This document shows, in pieces, positions 37,311 to 48,125 of a DNA stretch of 64,000 nucleotides (within the stretch, counting starts at the first letter, position 1; every line of letters starts with the position of its first letter). The stretch covers positions 62,001 through 126,000 of the forward strand of contig BSBK01006441.1 in NCBI GenBank assembly GCA_027943335.1, in the 5' to 3' direction. Source of the DNA: Chamaecyparis obtusa. Its lineage: Eukaryota; Streptophyta; Pinopsida; Cupressales; Cupressaceae. The position numbers and the translations under genes are program-made. Below the pieces are notes generated by a model. It was given only the letters and a program-made list of their open reading frames with translations, was not told where the DNA came from and made no database searches.

Positions 37311-37700
37311 CTAGAACATGTGCATACATATCAAAAATCACATCTAAAAGGCATAAAACAAAGCATATAAGAGATAGAACCATCTAGATCTGCATATCAT
37401 GCTAAAACACCTGAAAAGGAGATCCAACACATCATGACATTATATATAGTAAATCTATCAAAACTGAGTATCAGAGTCTATGGTAACATCATCATAAAAT
37501 CAACAGAATATCAAAATCCATCAAATGATCATAAATGCAATATCTAGATAATCAAAGTCTATCAAAGTATCAAAGTATCAACATGAACAACATCGATGAA
37601 TCAAATGATACAATAGAGTCCAATGTCTCCATATCAGCAAAGGAATGAGAACAATGTATATCATCAAAGAAAAAAAATATGAAGTATCTCAAATCATATC

Positions 37701-39565
37701 TCAACTAGCTGAACCACCAACACTATCTCCACCATCAAGACCAGGATTACTATCAGGAGGATGACTTGAGCTCACCTGTAATCCCTGCTGACTCATCATG
37801 ATCAGGAAGGTCTGCATCATTGAACTAAGCTAAGTAACCTGCTGCTACATCACTGACATCTAAGACTAAAGAGATATAACATCTGATGCTAAAGCTGGTG
37901 CAGGAGCCTATGTTGTAGAAGACTATGGTGGAGGTATGGAAGAAGAAGGAATGGAAGAAAATGGATCTGATAAGGATGGAAAAAAAGTCAAAGAAGAAGG
38001 ATGTGAAGAAGATGATGGCATTGAAGTAGAAGCAGGTGCCTGAGCAGATGTAGCATGTGGAACAATTAGAGGTATAATCCGCTGAGCAGGAGGACCCTGT
38101 GCTTGATCAAGTAAAACCTGTGCAATCTGTGCATCCATCTCTCTCTGTCATCTAGCCCTATGTCAACCCTATCTAATAGCTGGATCCATAGCAACCTAAT
38201 GAAGTGCTCTATCTACACCACCTCTACCCTGACCACCACCAACCCTAAAAGGGATAGGAGCAACAGCAATCATTGGAATCTATACTCTACCTACTCTAAC
38301 TGCTTGATGACCTCGTCATCCGCATCATGCTCTAATCCTACCCCCACCCCTCCCACCACCTCCATCATCTACATCATCTCCATCATCTCCTACATCACCT
38401 CTGTCACCATCTGATACCTCATCAATACCTGGGACTCTCTCAGCAGGATCTGTAAACCTAGGAAATGGGTGTTGAGCCAGCCAATCTCCATACTCATCTA
38501 TGATCCCAGCATCCATAATGTGCTCTCTCATTAACCAAGGCAAATATCTAAGGTCTTGAATATCTTGAATAGTCATCCCGTAATCCACACAAGGACCCCA
38601 TAAAGACCTCTTTGCTTGAACCCGAGCATACATAGCCACTCCTTGGGGCATACCCTATGTGCACCCATGCCGACACAAAACTTTCCTGAAATAAAATCTC
38701 TCTATGATATAAGCGGAATGCCCAATCATCCACCAAGGATAGAACATGAGAGGCAACTTAGTGTCATCCTCAGGCCAAGCCTCACATCCTACATATGGCC
38801 TCCAGACCACAACATCCATATTGTCAATGACACGATGCCAATAATCCAACTTACCCATATGGGTCTAAATCACCATGCCCTCATACATCCAAGCGAATGG
38901 CCAACCTGGATCTTGTTGTCATGTTGTGATAGGACATGTCATGGGGATATGCTCCCAAGTCCAAAGTTGTAGTAAAATCGCTCCTACAGTAAGCGTGGAA
39001 GATCATATGTAAACAACTATATGTAGCTCATGATACAACTGAGCTAATACACAAGATACCCAATCAAAATGATGAGGATGCACCATCAAGTCTCCAAGAT
39101 AGGACCCCATCCAACTACAAATCCATGACCACATCTATCTGAAAGAAGAAACCCACCAATCAGAGCACCCAACACTGTTGGTAATATAGGAAAAGAATGG
39201 AACTGTGTCCACTGGATATGATCATCTCCAATGGTTGGATCTAGGAAGACCCATCTACATGCTAACCCATCATAAATGGAATCATAATAAACCAACTCTC
39301 CTCTAGTTGGAAAGCGAAGGATACGATACACATCCTCTAGGGTGATCGTTATCTCACCCATAGGTAAATGGAAATTATTATGATCTGAGTGCCACCTCTC
39401 GACCATAGCAGTAATCAAATCCTAATTCACCCAAAATCATGGTAGAATGAGAAGAAAAGACAGACCACAAAGACTGACATGTCGTCGATCAAATGCACTA
39501 AGATCATCAATCATGCTCATAGGTAAGGGATATGAACCACGAACACCCAAAGACTTAAGCACCCC
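37701..39565 (-). pseudogene. Antisense plant-mobile-domain (PMD) frame inside Tat D
   Basis: The minus strand encodes a PMD (aminotransferase-like) protein. Segments include SMIDDLSAFDRRH (39460s), ITAMVERWHSDHNNFHLPMG and ITLEDVYRILRFPTRGELV (39418-39290), then after one frame change LLQLWTWEHI (38960s), DPGWPFAWMYEG (38900s), DYWHRVIDNM and RPYVGCEAWPED (38858-38770). A Gly/Asp-rich tail and a Pro/Ser-rich tail follow, ending at TGA 37701. A splice-acceptor-like CTTTTTGTAG precedes the first conserved block at 39566. The domain is found in host MAIN-like proteins and in MULE and Tat transposons. Extra frames antisense to gag-pol, between pol and the 3' LTR, are known in Tat elements. Several stops mean it is not intact. 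Its role is unknown. Confidence 0.82.
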
Positions 39566-41030
39566 CTACAAAAAGCAAGTTCAAACACATCAGTTTTGAA
39601 ATCAGTCATCATTTGGATTATCCTAAGTCAATCAAACATTTATAAATATCAAACCACAATCAATTTTCCTAAGTCTATTCAGAGAGGATAGAAAATTCAT
39701 CATCACCCATCATCTAAATCAAGATTGACTATCAAACATTCAAACCATGACTGACTCATACTGATATCTTATGACTCGCTATAACATCAAATTGGTTACC
39801 TTAACCAATCATCAGATCGATGACATTGAAAAATTTGCAAAGTAGACTACAACAATTTGAAATCTTTCCTAGTAGGGTAAAAGTTCAATTTCAGGCTTTA
39901 AAAGCGCTAAAATTCAAAAGTGTTGTTTAAAAGTTCAAACATGCTACTTAAAAATACAAAAGCACAACATCAAGGAAAAAGCGCTAAAACTTTTTGAAAG
40001 TGTCATTTCGTAATTCATACGTGCTAATCTAAATAGAAAAAGCGAAATCAAATGCAAAAGTGCTATTTGACAAAGAAAAAGTGGTTTATGCCCTAGAACA
40101 GGCATGTAAACGTGCTATTCCAATTCGTGAAAGCACTAATTCAAATGGCAGAAGTGCAACTTGAAGGTTAAATGCACTATTTAAAAGGGTGAAAGCTCTA
40201 TTTGAAATTTAAAAAGAAAAAAAAAGAGGGTTCTACCATGAAAAATTAATTTTTTGGAATTTAAATGCAAAAATGGATAAAATCAAGAGGATCAGGCACT
40301 TACCGGAGGACCGTAGGTCAGTGGTCACTGATACCGTTAGCCGTGCTTGAATCTATGCTCATGTATCAGGATCGACATTGTCAAAGAGTCAAAAAGGTTC
40401 ATAGCTCAAAAGTCAAAAGTAAAAGTGAAAATGAATAGTAAAAAAGATTGTTTACCCCTTTATATAAACCTTCTGACCTAAAAAAGGTATCTTTGACCTA
40501 AAAAGGGAATTTTCTATTAAAGGGGGCCCGGGGACCCAAATTTTTCACCAATTCATCCAAATCAGGAGCATTTATCATCAAACAGACATGCAAACATTAT
40601 CGAAAATAAAATCAAAATTCATTAAAAATTGACCTAATCAATGCAAACTGACCTAAATTGTCAAAAAAATTTGAACATCTATCAAATTTCATTTCATTTT
40701 TGAGGGGGCATATACTCAGATAATCAACAACAACAACAACATCATCAAATCAAGAGAATGACCATCAAATCAGAGCCTAATCTTTTATCAGGAAAATTTT
40801 CTCTAATCAATCGAAAGGGGCATCAAACATTGAACTACATCAAATCAGGTATCATACCAGCAATCTAACATCAGATCGACCATTAGGACACCAAAATCAA
40901 TCAAACCTACATCAAATATCATTAATATTTGCATCTTGTATTGAACATCAAGATCGACCATCGATAGAACCAGGACCTTTTATCAGTTGGATCAGAACAT
41001 TATGTGAATTGACACGCTTCGTATGTCAAC
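39566..41030 (+). other. Tat D 3' region, second part, including a degenerate tandem array
   Basis: This is non-coding sequence between the antisense PMD frame and the polypurine tract. It contains the 20-21-bp array at 39900-40210, an A-rich stretch near 40210, and purine or GC runs (AAAGGGGGCCCGGGG at 40519; TTTTGAGGGGGCA near 40697) that are not followed by LTR-like sequence. In PMD orientation this is where a promoter or 5' exon would lie; none is demonstrated. Confidence 0.6.
39900..40210. repeat. Degenerate 20-21-bp tandem array
   Basis: A core like AAAGTGCTATTTNAAA recurs about 14-15 times. Its core starts at about 39904, 39920, 39940, 39961, 39981, 40000, 40021, 40042, 40060, 40081, 40111, 40132, 40153, 40173 and 40194, so most steps are 18-22 bases. 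Units are strongly diverged. No frame is maintained. Confidence 0.65.
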
Positions 41031-41045
41031 TCAAAGAGGGGCATT
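41031..41045 (+). other. Polypurine tract of Tat D
   Basis: TCAAAGAGGGGCATT directly precedes the LTR start TGTAATCACC. Element J has the same arrangement (CAAAGAGGGCCATT then TGTAGACAC), as does G (CAAAGAGGGGAAAAA then TGTAGACAC). Confidence 0.82.
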
Positions 41046-41899
41046 TGTAATCACCTAAAAGTGGACAAGATCATTCAAGTGATTAATCAAGGAAAATCAA
41101 GGCAATTGAATCCAAACAGGTATTTAGCCAATCAAAATTAAAATCAAGGTTCAATTTAATTTAAATCTAAATCAAGAGCATTTTAATCAAGTTAAATCAA
41201 ATCAATGTGCAATTAATTTAATTAATTGTATAGTTTGGAATTAAATAAACTCAACCCATTCAAGGGGTACACTTGGCTAAATAAATGAATTTAAGTCAAT
41301 TGATTAAATCCTAATTTCTCTCAACACCACATGGGAGGAAAAAGCCTCAACCGATAGGATTTAAGGAAAGAGCTCACATGGATCAAGCCAAAATGAATCT
41401 CAATCACTCAAATTGAAAGAGCATCTTGTCCACTCATCGTGTCTTCTTGTTCCAAGCTTTGAGGACACAATATTTAAATTATCTTCAAAGGGAGGAACCA
41501 AAGACTCAACTCAAGCCTAATCATGATCAACTCTACCACACCCCCCACCCTTGCCAAATCTTATAAAAGCAAGGCTAAATTCACTCATAAATCATTCACA
41601 AATCCGAGAATTGCATCTAACCTCTTGAGAATTATAACTAGAAAGGAAATTTAGAAGTTAATTTGAGCATTTCAATTTGGAATTGAATTAATTAGCTTAG
41701 CTTATCACTCATTTCTCATTCTAGGACTATCATTAATGGAGGCTTGCTGAGAGCTTCACCATTAACACTCTTAGTTAGAGAGCCATACGATGCTTAATTG
41801 CTCATTTATTTTCTAAATAGATTTTCTATTTGTGGTAACTTAGTTTCTATTTGATTTATTTGACAATACTAATTCTATGAAGGTATAATTTCTAGTGCA
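41046..41899 (+). repeat. 3' LTR of Tat D
   Basis: This LTR of about 854 bp starts TGTAATCACC and ends about TTTCTAGTGCA. It is homologous along its length to the J palindrome arms (shared AATTGTATAGTT, GATGAATCTCAATCACTC-like and GAAGGT segments). A TATA box is at 41562-41568. The right boundary was set at 41899 because the RT frame of H resumes just beyond it. Confidence 0.83.
41562..41568 (+). promoter_or_regulatory. Putative TATA box of the D LTR
   Basis: TATAAAA in the context AATCTTATAAAAGCAAGG lies in the middle of the LTR. The J arms read CTATAATTATGAAGC at the same place. Confidence 0.5.
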
Positions 41900-43135
41900 C
41901 ACCTACCTGCAGTAATTTTTCTATCTCTAGCTTAACAAAGTCTCTAAGGGAAAGGTTAATTCTTCTCTATCCTTGTCTCATAGGTTTAGTATCTTCAATA
42001 TATATGTGATGATTACACAAGCCTAGATGAATTCCTTGCATATCCTTATACTCCCAAGAAAATGCTTTCGTATCATTTTTAAATACTTGTTTCAACTCCT
42101 CTTCTTGTTTGGACAAAAAAGATGAAATAATGAAGAGAGGTTTATCTCCTTTTATTGAAATTTCCTTGGTTTCATTACAATCATTAGATAGTTCACCTAT
42201 AAGTGTATTTAAAGGACAAGGGCATGGTACTAAAGTTTTCATAGTTGTTTTATTATCTTTACTTTCTTTTGTGGACTCATTTCTCAAAGAACATTTTTGT
42301 GAACCCTTGAACTCCATACAAGGTTCACACTCTTTATCAGTATAATTAAAACCACCCTCTTTTTCAACAAATTCTTTAAATTTAGAAAAATGTTCAACTA
42401 AATTTACCATATCTAACTACCCAAAATTGAGCATCAAATTGTAATGTGGGTTTAGTTGGAGGATACAATGAGAGTTCTTTTTGTTTGACTACATTTGATA
42501 TGGTCATACTTCTTGATCTACTATCTATCAATTTTTATGCTATTTCCAACCAAGGTGTTCCTAAAATAATTGGATACCCTAATTCCATTTTCCTTCCTTT
42601 GAAAACTAAGAAATCCACAAGATAATCCCATGGATCTATAGTAACTACTGCATCCTCTAACATACCTTTAGGTCTAGAAATAGATTATTTTCTAACTAAA
42701 GAGCAGTTGTGGTGGGTTGAAAAAATTTTATACCTAGCATTCCATAGTGTTAGTTATAACAACATTTATCACTACCCCCAAATCAATCAACACATTTGGT
42801 ACCTCAACTCCTCTTATGCTCAAGGTGATAACATGACTCCTAGAGTCACTATATTTTTTAGGAAGTAATCATCTTGATAATACATCAGTGAGTTTAGTCC
42901 CTATTTGAATATTGGAGGTAATTTATTCTTTCTCCCTGGTGTCTTTCTACATAATTATGTAATTAATTGATTAATCTTAGGAATATCTTTAATAGCTTGA
43001 ATCAATGGTATTTCTATGTTGATCTTTTTTAATTGTCAAAGAATTTGTGAATCTATCATATTCAAATGACTTGATCAGGAGGTATCAAGAGCTACTTGAC
43101 CTTCTTGTGTAGGGAGATAAATTAAAACTATTTCA
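41900..43135 (-). pseudogene. Ty3/gypsy remnant H: gag tail, protease, RT N-terminus
   Basis: The minus strand shows, in order from 43060: a gag-end segment (NIEIPLIQAIKDIPKIN, TPGRKNKLPP); retropepsin (VEVPNVLIDLGVVINVV, with DLG at the active site, near 42800); a protease tail (VDFLVFKGRKMELGYPIILG, TPWLEIA, 42560-42640); the linker; and the RT start (KQEEELKQVFKNDTKAFSW, 42110-42060; RRINLSLRDFVKLEIEKLL to about 41905). It is cut on the left by D and on the right by the L LTR. Several stops occur. This is the oldest layer visible. The lineage within Ty3 is uncertain (Athila-like is possible). Confidence 0.8.
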
Positions 43136-44527
43136 TGCTAGAGATACCACAAAACCCTAAATGCATGCAATATAACATCCTAATCTAACACTAAATCTAT
43201 GAAGAAAAAGTGCATAAACATGAAACAAATTCAAAGAAACACTCCCTCAAAATGCTCAACTGCTTTTCTTTCTTATTTCAATTTGATATGTAGCTCTAAC
43301 CTTACAATATGCACCTATTCATGCAAGAAAAATATCAGAAAGAGTACTCAAAATGTGGTTTAAAAAATGAGAGAAATCAAATGGAATTTAAAGGATTTTG
43401 AATCCAAATCACCAAATTGGCAAATATGAGCACAATTGTGGAATGTGTCATAATTATGACAATATTGATGCACAAAATGGAATTCATAAATCAAGGGGAA
43501 TTGGAAGGGAAATGGATACGATAAATTAGTGGGAAAAGGGAAGAGGAAAGTGTAATGAATTTGGAGGCTAGTGTTATAATGGTGAGTAATATTGATTGCA
43601 CCCTTGGTCTCCTTGGCATTGCCAATGTAGTGGTAGTTCATGATAGTGTTTAACAACCTCACATGTATTATATAAGTCTAGTGGTTGTATCAAGCATTAA
43701 TAGGTTGATCTTTTGGTGCAACTACAATCGCTAGTTGTAACAATTGATATCAGAGCTTGGTCACATGTTTGAACCCCGCACTTGTGCTAGAGGGGGATTG
43801 TTACAATGGTGAGAAAGACTAATTGAGCCCTTGGTATCCTTAGCATTTCCAGTGCAATAGTGGTTTGTGACATGGTTTAATATACTCTTATGTCTTCTAC
43901 AAGTCTAGCGGTTGTATCAGGCATTAACAGGTCGATCTTTTGGTGCAATGACAACCACTAGTTGTAATAGCTAGAAAATAGGAGGTGGAGGCTAATTAGT
44001 AGGAATTGAATCCCATGTGGAAATGTGAGAGATTATTTGAATTTGAAAGTTCATTATTCTCACAAATTTGTATTTAGGGAATTTAGGAATTAATTAATTC
44101 CAAAATACAAAATTAGTCAATTAAATAATGTAAAATTAATTAATTGTGAGACTTAGGAAAAGGGATAAATAAATGAGATTTATTTATCAAACCTAGGACT
44201 TAGGAATAAGTTAATGGTTGTTTAACCCTAAAAAGGGGAAATTAATTGATTTTGATAAATTGATATGACGAAGGATTGATTTTAATAAAAAATTATTTAA
44301 ATTGAACATGATTGATTAGGTCAAATCAATAGAATTATCATGTGAATTAGTAATTAATAAAAAAATCAATGTTTAATTGATGAAGAATGATGCAATATCA
44401 ACACATGATAAAGACCATATGTACAACATAGAAGAACAATTAGAGTTTTCAAAATGATGTTTCAAATGAAATGTAAAAGCATTAAAAATGTGGCACCACA
44501 AGTGTTAACCAATTTTGAGTATCTACA
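43136..44527 (-). repeat. 3' LTR of Tat-like element L, with a SMART insertion
   Basis: On the minus strand the LTR begins TGTAGATACTC at 44527, preceded by the tract CAAAGAGTGAAAAAA, and ends GGTATCTCTAGCA at 43136. The ends resemble those of D and G. About 989 bp belong to the LTR itself once the SMART element and one GCTAG are removed. The left flank is remnant H. Confidence 0.75.
43572..43969 (+). mobile_element. SMART/TRIM element, 398 bp, complete
   Basis: Two 171-bp LTRs (43572-43742 starting TGTTATAATGG, and 43799-43969 starting TGTTACAATGG) flank only 56 internal bases. Those hold a primer-binding site (TGATATCAGAGC, 43745-43756, one mismatch from the initiator-methionine-tRNA type) and a polypurine tract (AGAGGGGGA, 43789-43797). 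A perfect 5-bp duplication GCTAG flanks it (43567-43571 and 43970-43974). The LTRs are roughly 80% identical by eye, so it is old. It encodes nothing and would depend on another element's enzymes. Confidence 0.9.
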
Positions 44528-45400
44528 TTTTTTCACTCTTTGAAACAATGTGATTCTGAGTGTTCTTTCAAGGAAAAACAAAGAAAAAATTGCATAAAAA
44601 GTTTCCCTAACAATGACAAAATATAAGGGTTCCTCATCAAAAAATTAACCAAAAATTATAAGGTAGAGGAAATTTTTTTGATAATCATGAGATGGATCTA
44701 CAAAAATAAATGGGTCAAAAATCAGAGCTCAATCATAAAAGATATGAAGCCCAGAGTGTAAAAAACATAACAACCAACACAAAACTCAAATGGTGTACAA
44801 CCATCTAGGAACAAAAGGTCTATAAAATGACTTGGAGAGATGAAAGGATCTCATTTTCACTCTCTCATTTGGAAGATTTGGAGCTCTGGAGCAAGGAAGA
44901 TGGTATAGAATTTGGCACATAATCATTGTGGTGAGCACGTGCAGAGCTACAGACAACTGAAGGGCGTAGAGGCAATAGTATGTACATTGAATCCCCCTCA
45001 TAAATACACATTTATTTCATGCATTTATAGGTAGTTTTTTATTATTTTTCAAGGTCAAATTGCGTCAACTTGTTCAATGGTGTGTAGTTGGATGCGCATG
45101 TTGTGTAGTTAGGCAGAAACTACGCACTTGGGAGGGATTCAGTGTAGTTAAGAGCTTGGTTGCATAGTTGGTCAAAAACCTTTTTAATTATCCAAATTCC
45201 TACATATTTGGTCAATATACTATGTAATTAGGTTAACAAGAACACTTGGGATAAAATTTGCATAGTTAGGAAAGTTAAAAAAAAGTTTAAATGGTCAAAA
45301 TTAGGTCAAAACTAATAGAATAGGACAAATGAGGTCAACTTAGTCAAAATTGGTCAATAAAAATAGTAGGTATGTGCAATGTGAACCTAACATGTTGGGA
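44528..45400 (-). other. 3' region of element L (right boundary approximate)
   Basis: This is non-coding sequence between the L polypurine tract and the start of G. It includes the degenerate 20-bp array at 45082-45270. The boundary with the G LTR was not resolved and may lie anywhere from about 45390 to 45850. Confidence 0.5.
45082..45270. repeat. Degenerate ~20-bp tandem array around GTGTAGTTGG
   Basis: GTGTAGTTGG-like cores occur near 45082, 45103, 45122, 45142, 45162, 45201, 45224, 45241 and 45260; most spacings are 17-22 bases or twice that. No coding potential. Confidence 0.6.
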
Positions 45401-46578
45401 GCACACTGAAACGTTCAAACATTAGTCTAAAATAAGCATACATTGACATATAGAAAAATTATTCACAGGCCACCTTGGATTGAGCTAAAATGGGAGCACC
45501 CGGTCACCATTTGATTTTATCATTCAAGAGGAATGTGGGTGTGCTCTCCAAGCACAATAAACCTATCCCTAATGAAGATTAGGGAAAATTAGGATAAATT
45601 GAAAGCCATGGAGACCCCATAATGGCACAAAATCAGGTATAGGGAACCTATTTTTCCCCTAGGGTTCCGAGAGTGCAAGATGATGAAATGTAGTTTTAAA
45701 GCTAGAGATGTGATACAAGATTGATTTTAACTGAAATATAAGTGTGATATGAGATGAAAATTATGTGAAAATCTTGAAATAAACTAAGTTAATTCCTTTG
45801 GGCTAAGCTAAGATGTGAGTTAGAAAACATGAAAATGAAGTAAATCTAACAATACTAGTAAATGCTATGAAGATCCTAGATGAAAATGCACATCAAAACA
45901 ATGCTTGAAATGAAGAGTGAATTGGTAATTTTCTATTGGAATGAGGGCTATTTATATATTTTGAGGAGAGGCTTGGGTTAGGAAGGATGGTCAGGTTTTA
46001 GGACCAAGGGTTAGGACCTAAGGTCAAAGGGATAAGGATGAAGGATTGCTCACACATGTGTGAGAAACACAAGGGAAGTGTGCTAGGGGACAATGGTGGA
46101 AGAAGAGACATAGGATATCATTAAGAGCTTGTAAGAGCCATTAATGAGGGTGTAAGGGTTCATTAATGAGTCTGTAAGGCTCATTAATAGGGGTGTTGAC
46201 TTTAGGTCAAAGGGAGAGGGTTTAGCCTAAGAGGGTTCCGAATCACCCCTTAAGCGGGGTTAGGGAGTGATCCAGGATGAGATGATAGGTTTAGGGTTTT
46301 CTAGAAGATATCTAGGGTTTTAGGGATTTAAATAAATATTTAATTTATTTAAGGAGGATTTGGGGTTGAAAATAATTTATTAAATAAATTTAATAAATTT
46401 AGGAGGGATAAATATTTAAATTGGATTTAAATGTTTTTGGCTAAGGTTCTTTAATTAAATTTATTTAATTAAAATAGGAGAGGGGATAATTGCAATAATA
46501 ATTAATTAATGATGATGTCATCAGGACTTTTATCAACTAAAATATTTTATTTAACAAATGTATTTTTAGGTGTCTACA
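45400..46578 (-). repeat. 3' LTR of Tat G (left end approximate)
   Basis: On the minus strand the LTR starts TGTAGACACCTAAAAATAC at 46578, after CAAAGAGGGGAAAAA (46579-46593). A TATA-like TATATAAATAG lies at 45948-45958 on the minus strand. The end was not located exactly because the other LTR is outside the window. Confidence 0.7.
45948..45958 (-). promoter_or_regulatory. Putative TATA box of the G LTR
   Basis: The minus strand reads TATATAAATAG, about 620 bases into the LTR. Confidence 0.45.
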
Positions 46579-48125
46579 TTTTTCCCCTCTTTGATGCAGT
46601 GTCGCAAGTGGCATTGCATCAAAGAAAAGAAAATAAGATGCCCAGGCTAGAATAGAAGGTAAGGGGTTGTGCCCCCTCGAGAAAATAATGCAAAGAGGAA
46701 ACTTTGTGGAATTTTCTCGAAAAGAACCCAATAGGAAGAAAGGAGAGGAAGGAGATGGGAAGGTGGATAAACATAAGACCTTCCAAAAGAAAAGATGCAT
46801 GAATGCAAGATGATTCTAAATGATGCAGGATGATGCTAGATGCAAGATGCAAGGTGAAGCTAAATATAGCTAAATGCGATTGGGGGGATATCATTGTGTT
46901 AACGTAGAGAGCACAACCTAGTTTGATATAGAAATGCTAGAGACCTGCCAAGGTTACTGGGAACTCAAGGCCTTGTCACCAGCATTGCATAGGACTAACA
47001 CAAAACAAAGCACACAAAGGGTTGCCTCAACATTATGCATGAAACCCAAAGGAGGCATGGTGGAAATGATGTTGAGGAAACCACAAACAAACAATAGATG
47101 TGCAAGAAGAAAGACGATCAAAAGACATGCCTTAGAGTATCCTCATTTGCAGCACACCATGATATAAAGGATCATGGTGACTTTGAGGAGAGGAACAATG
47201 AGAAGCCGTAAAAGATAAACAAGATCCAACCAAAATCCAAGATCAGAGTGATAACTCCAAAATATATCCTTTGCCAAGGAGAAATATTGATGGACTGATG
47301 GGGGGAGATTAGGTCGGATATGAGGAAGGATACATCCTACATGGACCCATTTTATTGATGATGGAATATTAGGTCAGACATGAGGAAGGATACATCCTGC
47401 AAGGACCCATTGGATGAGGAGAATGTTGTGTTGTTGTTGGAAAATGATGAATCAAGGATAATCATGTGAGCACGAATAGTCAACAAAAGATGTTGAAGGA
47501 CAAGGCTAGGTGGGACAAGGTTATCTAATCATAGCTATTGTAGGACTAACGGGAATATGTACAACAAGGCACAATAATATAGTACAAAGGATGGGGAGAT
47601 ATGTGAAAAAAATATTTACAAAAGCTTAGGGATTGGGATAGGAGGATCTTTCTATACAAGATATATATAGGAAGCCAAGGATTGGCAATAGGAGGATCTC
47701 GTTATACAGGATATATACAGGAAGCTCAGGATTGGGGATAGGAGCATCACACTATACATGATACATACAAGAATCTCAAGATTGGGTATATGAGGATCTT
47801 TCTATAGAGGATATATATAGGAAGCTCGGGATTGGGAAGAGTAGTTGATTGTTGTGTTGGATAGGATTAAGGATAGAAAACCTTGGAATTAATGGGCTGG
47901 TGGTGGGGATGAGGATGGGATTGGGGATGGGAATGATTCTTATTGCGATGGGGGGAATGGGAGTTTGATAGATAATGACCCGGTCCACTATGCATGGTGC
48001 TTGTTTCCAGGTTTTTACCAACATACTTATCCAAGACACTTGAATTGCCAAGTTTTCAACATTGGATGATTATTTTTCTTTTCTTTTTAGCTTTTTTTTC
48101 TTTTTTTGGATTTACAAGATATGGT
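46579..48125 (-). other. Tat G 3' region with polypurine tract and minisatellites
   Basis: The polypurine tract lies at 46579-46593 on the minus strand. The region is non-coding but holds a two-copy ~56-bp repeat (47310-47415, GGTC(G/A)GA(T/C)ATGAGGAAGG phrase) and a 50-bp array (47630-47837). No antisense PMD frame like that of D is seen. Confidence 0.7.
47630..47837. repeat. 50-bp tandem repeat, four copies plus a partial fifth
   Basis: Units start at 47630, 47679, 47729 and 47779, with a partial copy at 47829. Each begins GGATTGGGGATAGGAGGATC (or a close variant) and ends with a TATATATAGGAAGCTCA-like phrase. Unit length is 49-50 bases. Confidence 0.88.

Larger units (their letters stand above)
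35188..37700 (+). other. Tat D 3' region, first part
   Basis: This is non-coding. It holds three spaced copies of a ~35-bp phrase (35399-35615), a run AAACTGGGGG at 35780 that resembles a polypurine tract but is not followed by an LTR, and a CATT/ATTA-rich low-complexity stretch from about 36650 to 37310. No reading frame is supported. Long 3' regions are normal for Tat elements. Confidence 0.65.
21417..41899 (+). mobile_element. Tat-lineage Ty3/gypsy element D (5' part outside window)
   Basis: This is a plus-strand Ty3 element with protease, RT, RNase H, a second (archaeal-type) RNase H, then integrase. A duplicated RNase H is diagnostic of the plant Tat lineage (Ogre/Retand/TatI). A long 3' region contains an antisense PMD frame, and a 3' LTR follows. 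Four foreign elements interrupt the visible part (C at its left edge, E, the PIF-like element and F). The right end (41899) interrupts the RT frame of remnant H. Gag and 5' LTR must lie beyond the C/A/B stack, before the window. Confidence 0.9.

Noticed and set aside
38160..38972. Plus-strand ORFs at 38160-38414 and 38616-38972
   Set aside because: They are complements of the antisense PMD frame and show no domain of their own.
40515..40535. AAAGGGGGCCCGGGG as the D polypurine tract
   Set aside because: The next bases do not resemble the TGTAGACAC-type LTR start shared by D, G, J and L.
41900..41937. Extension of the D 3' LTR to CTTAACA at 41937
   Set aside because: The minus-strand RT frame of H (RRINLSLRDFVKLEIEKLL) continues through this stretch, so it belongs to H; the LTR end was placed at about 41899, which also fits the J and L LTR ends.
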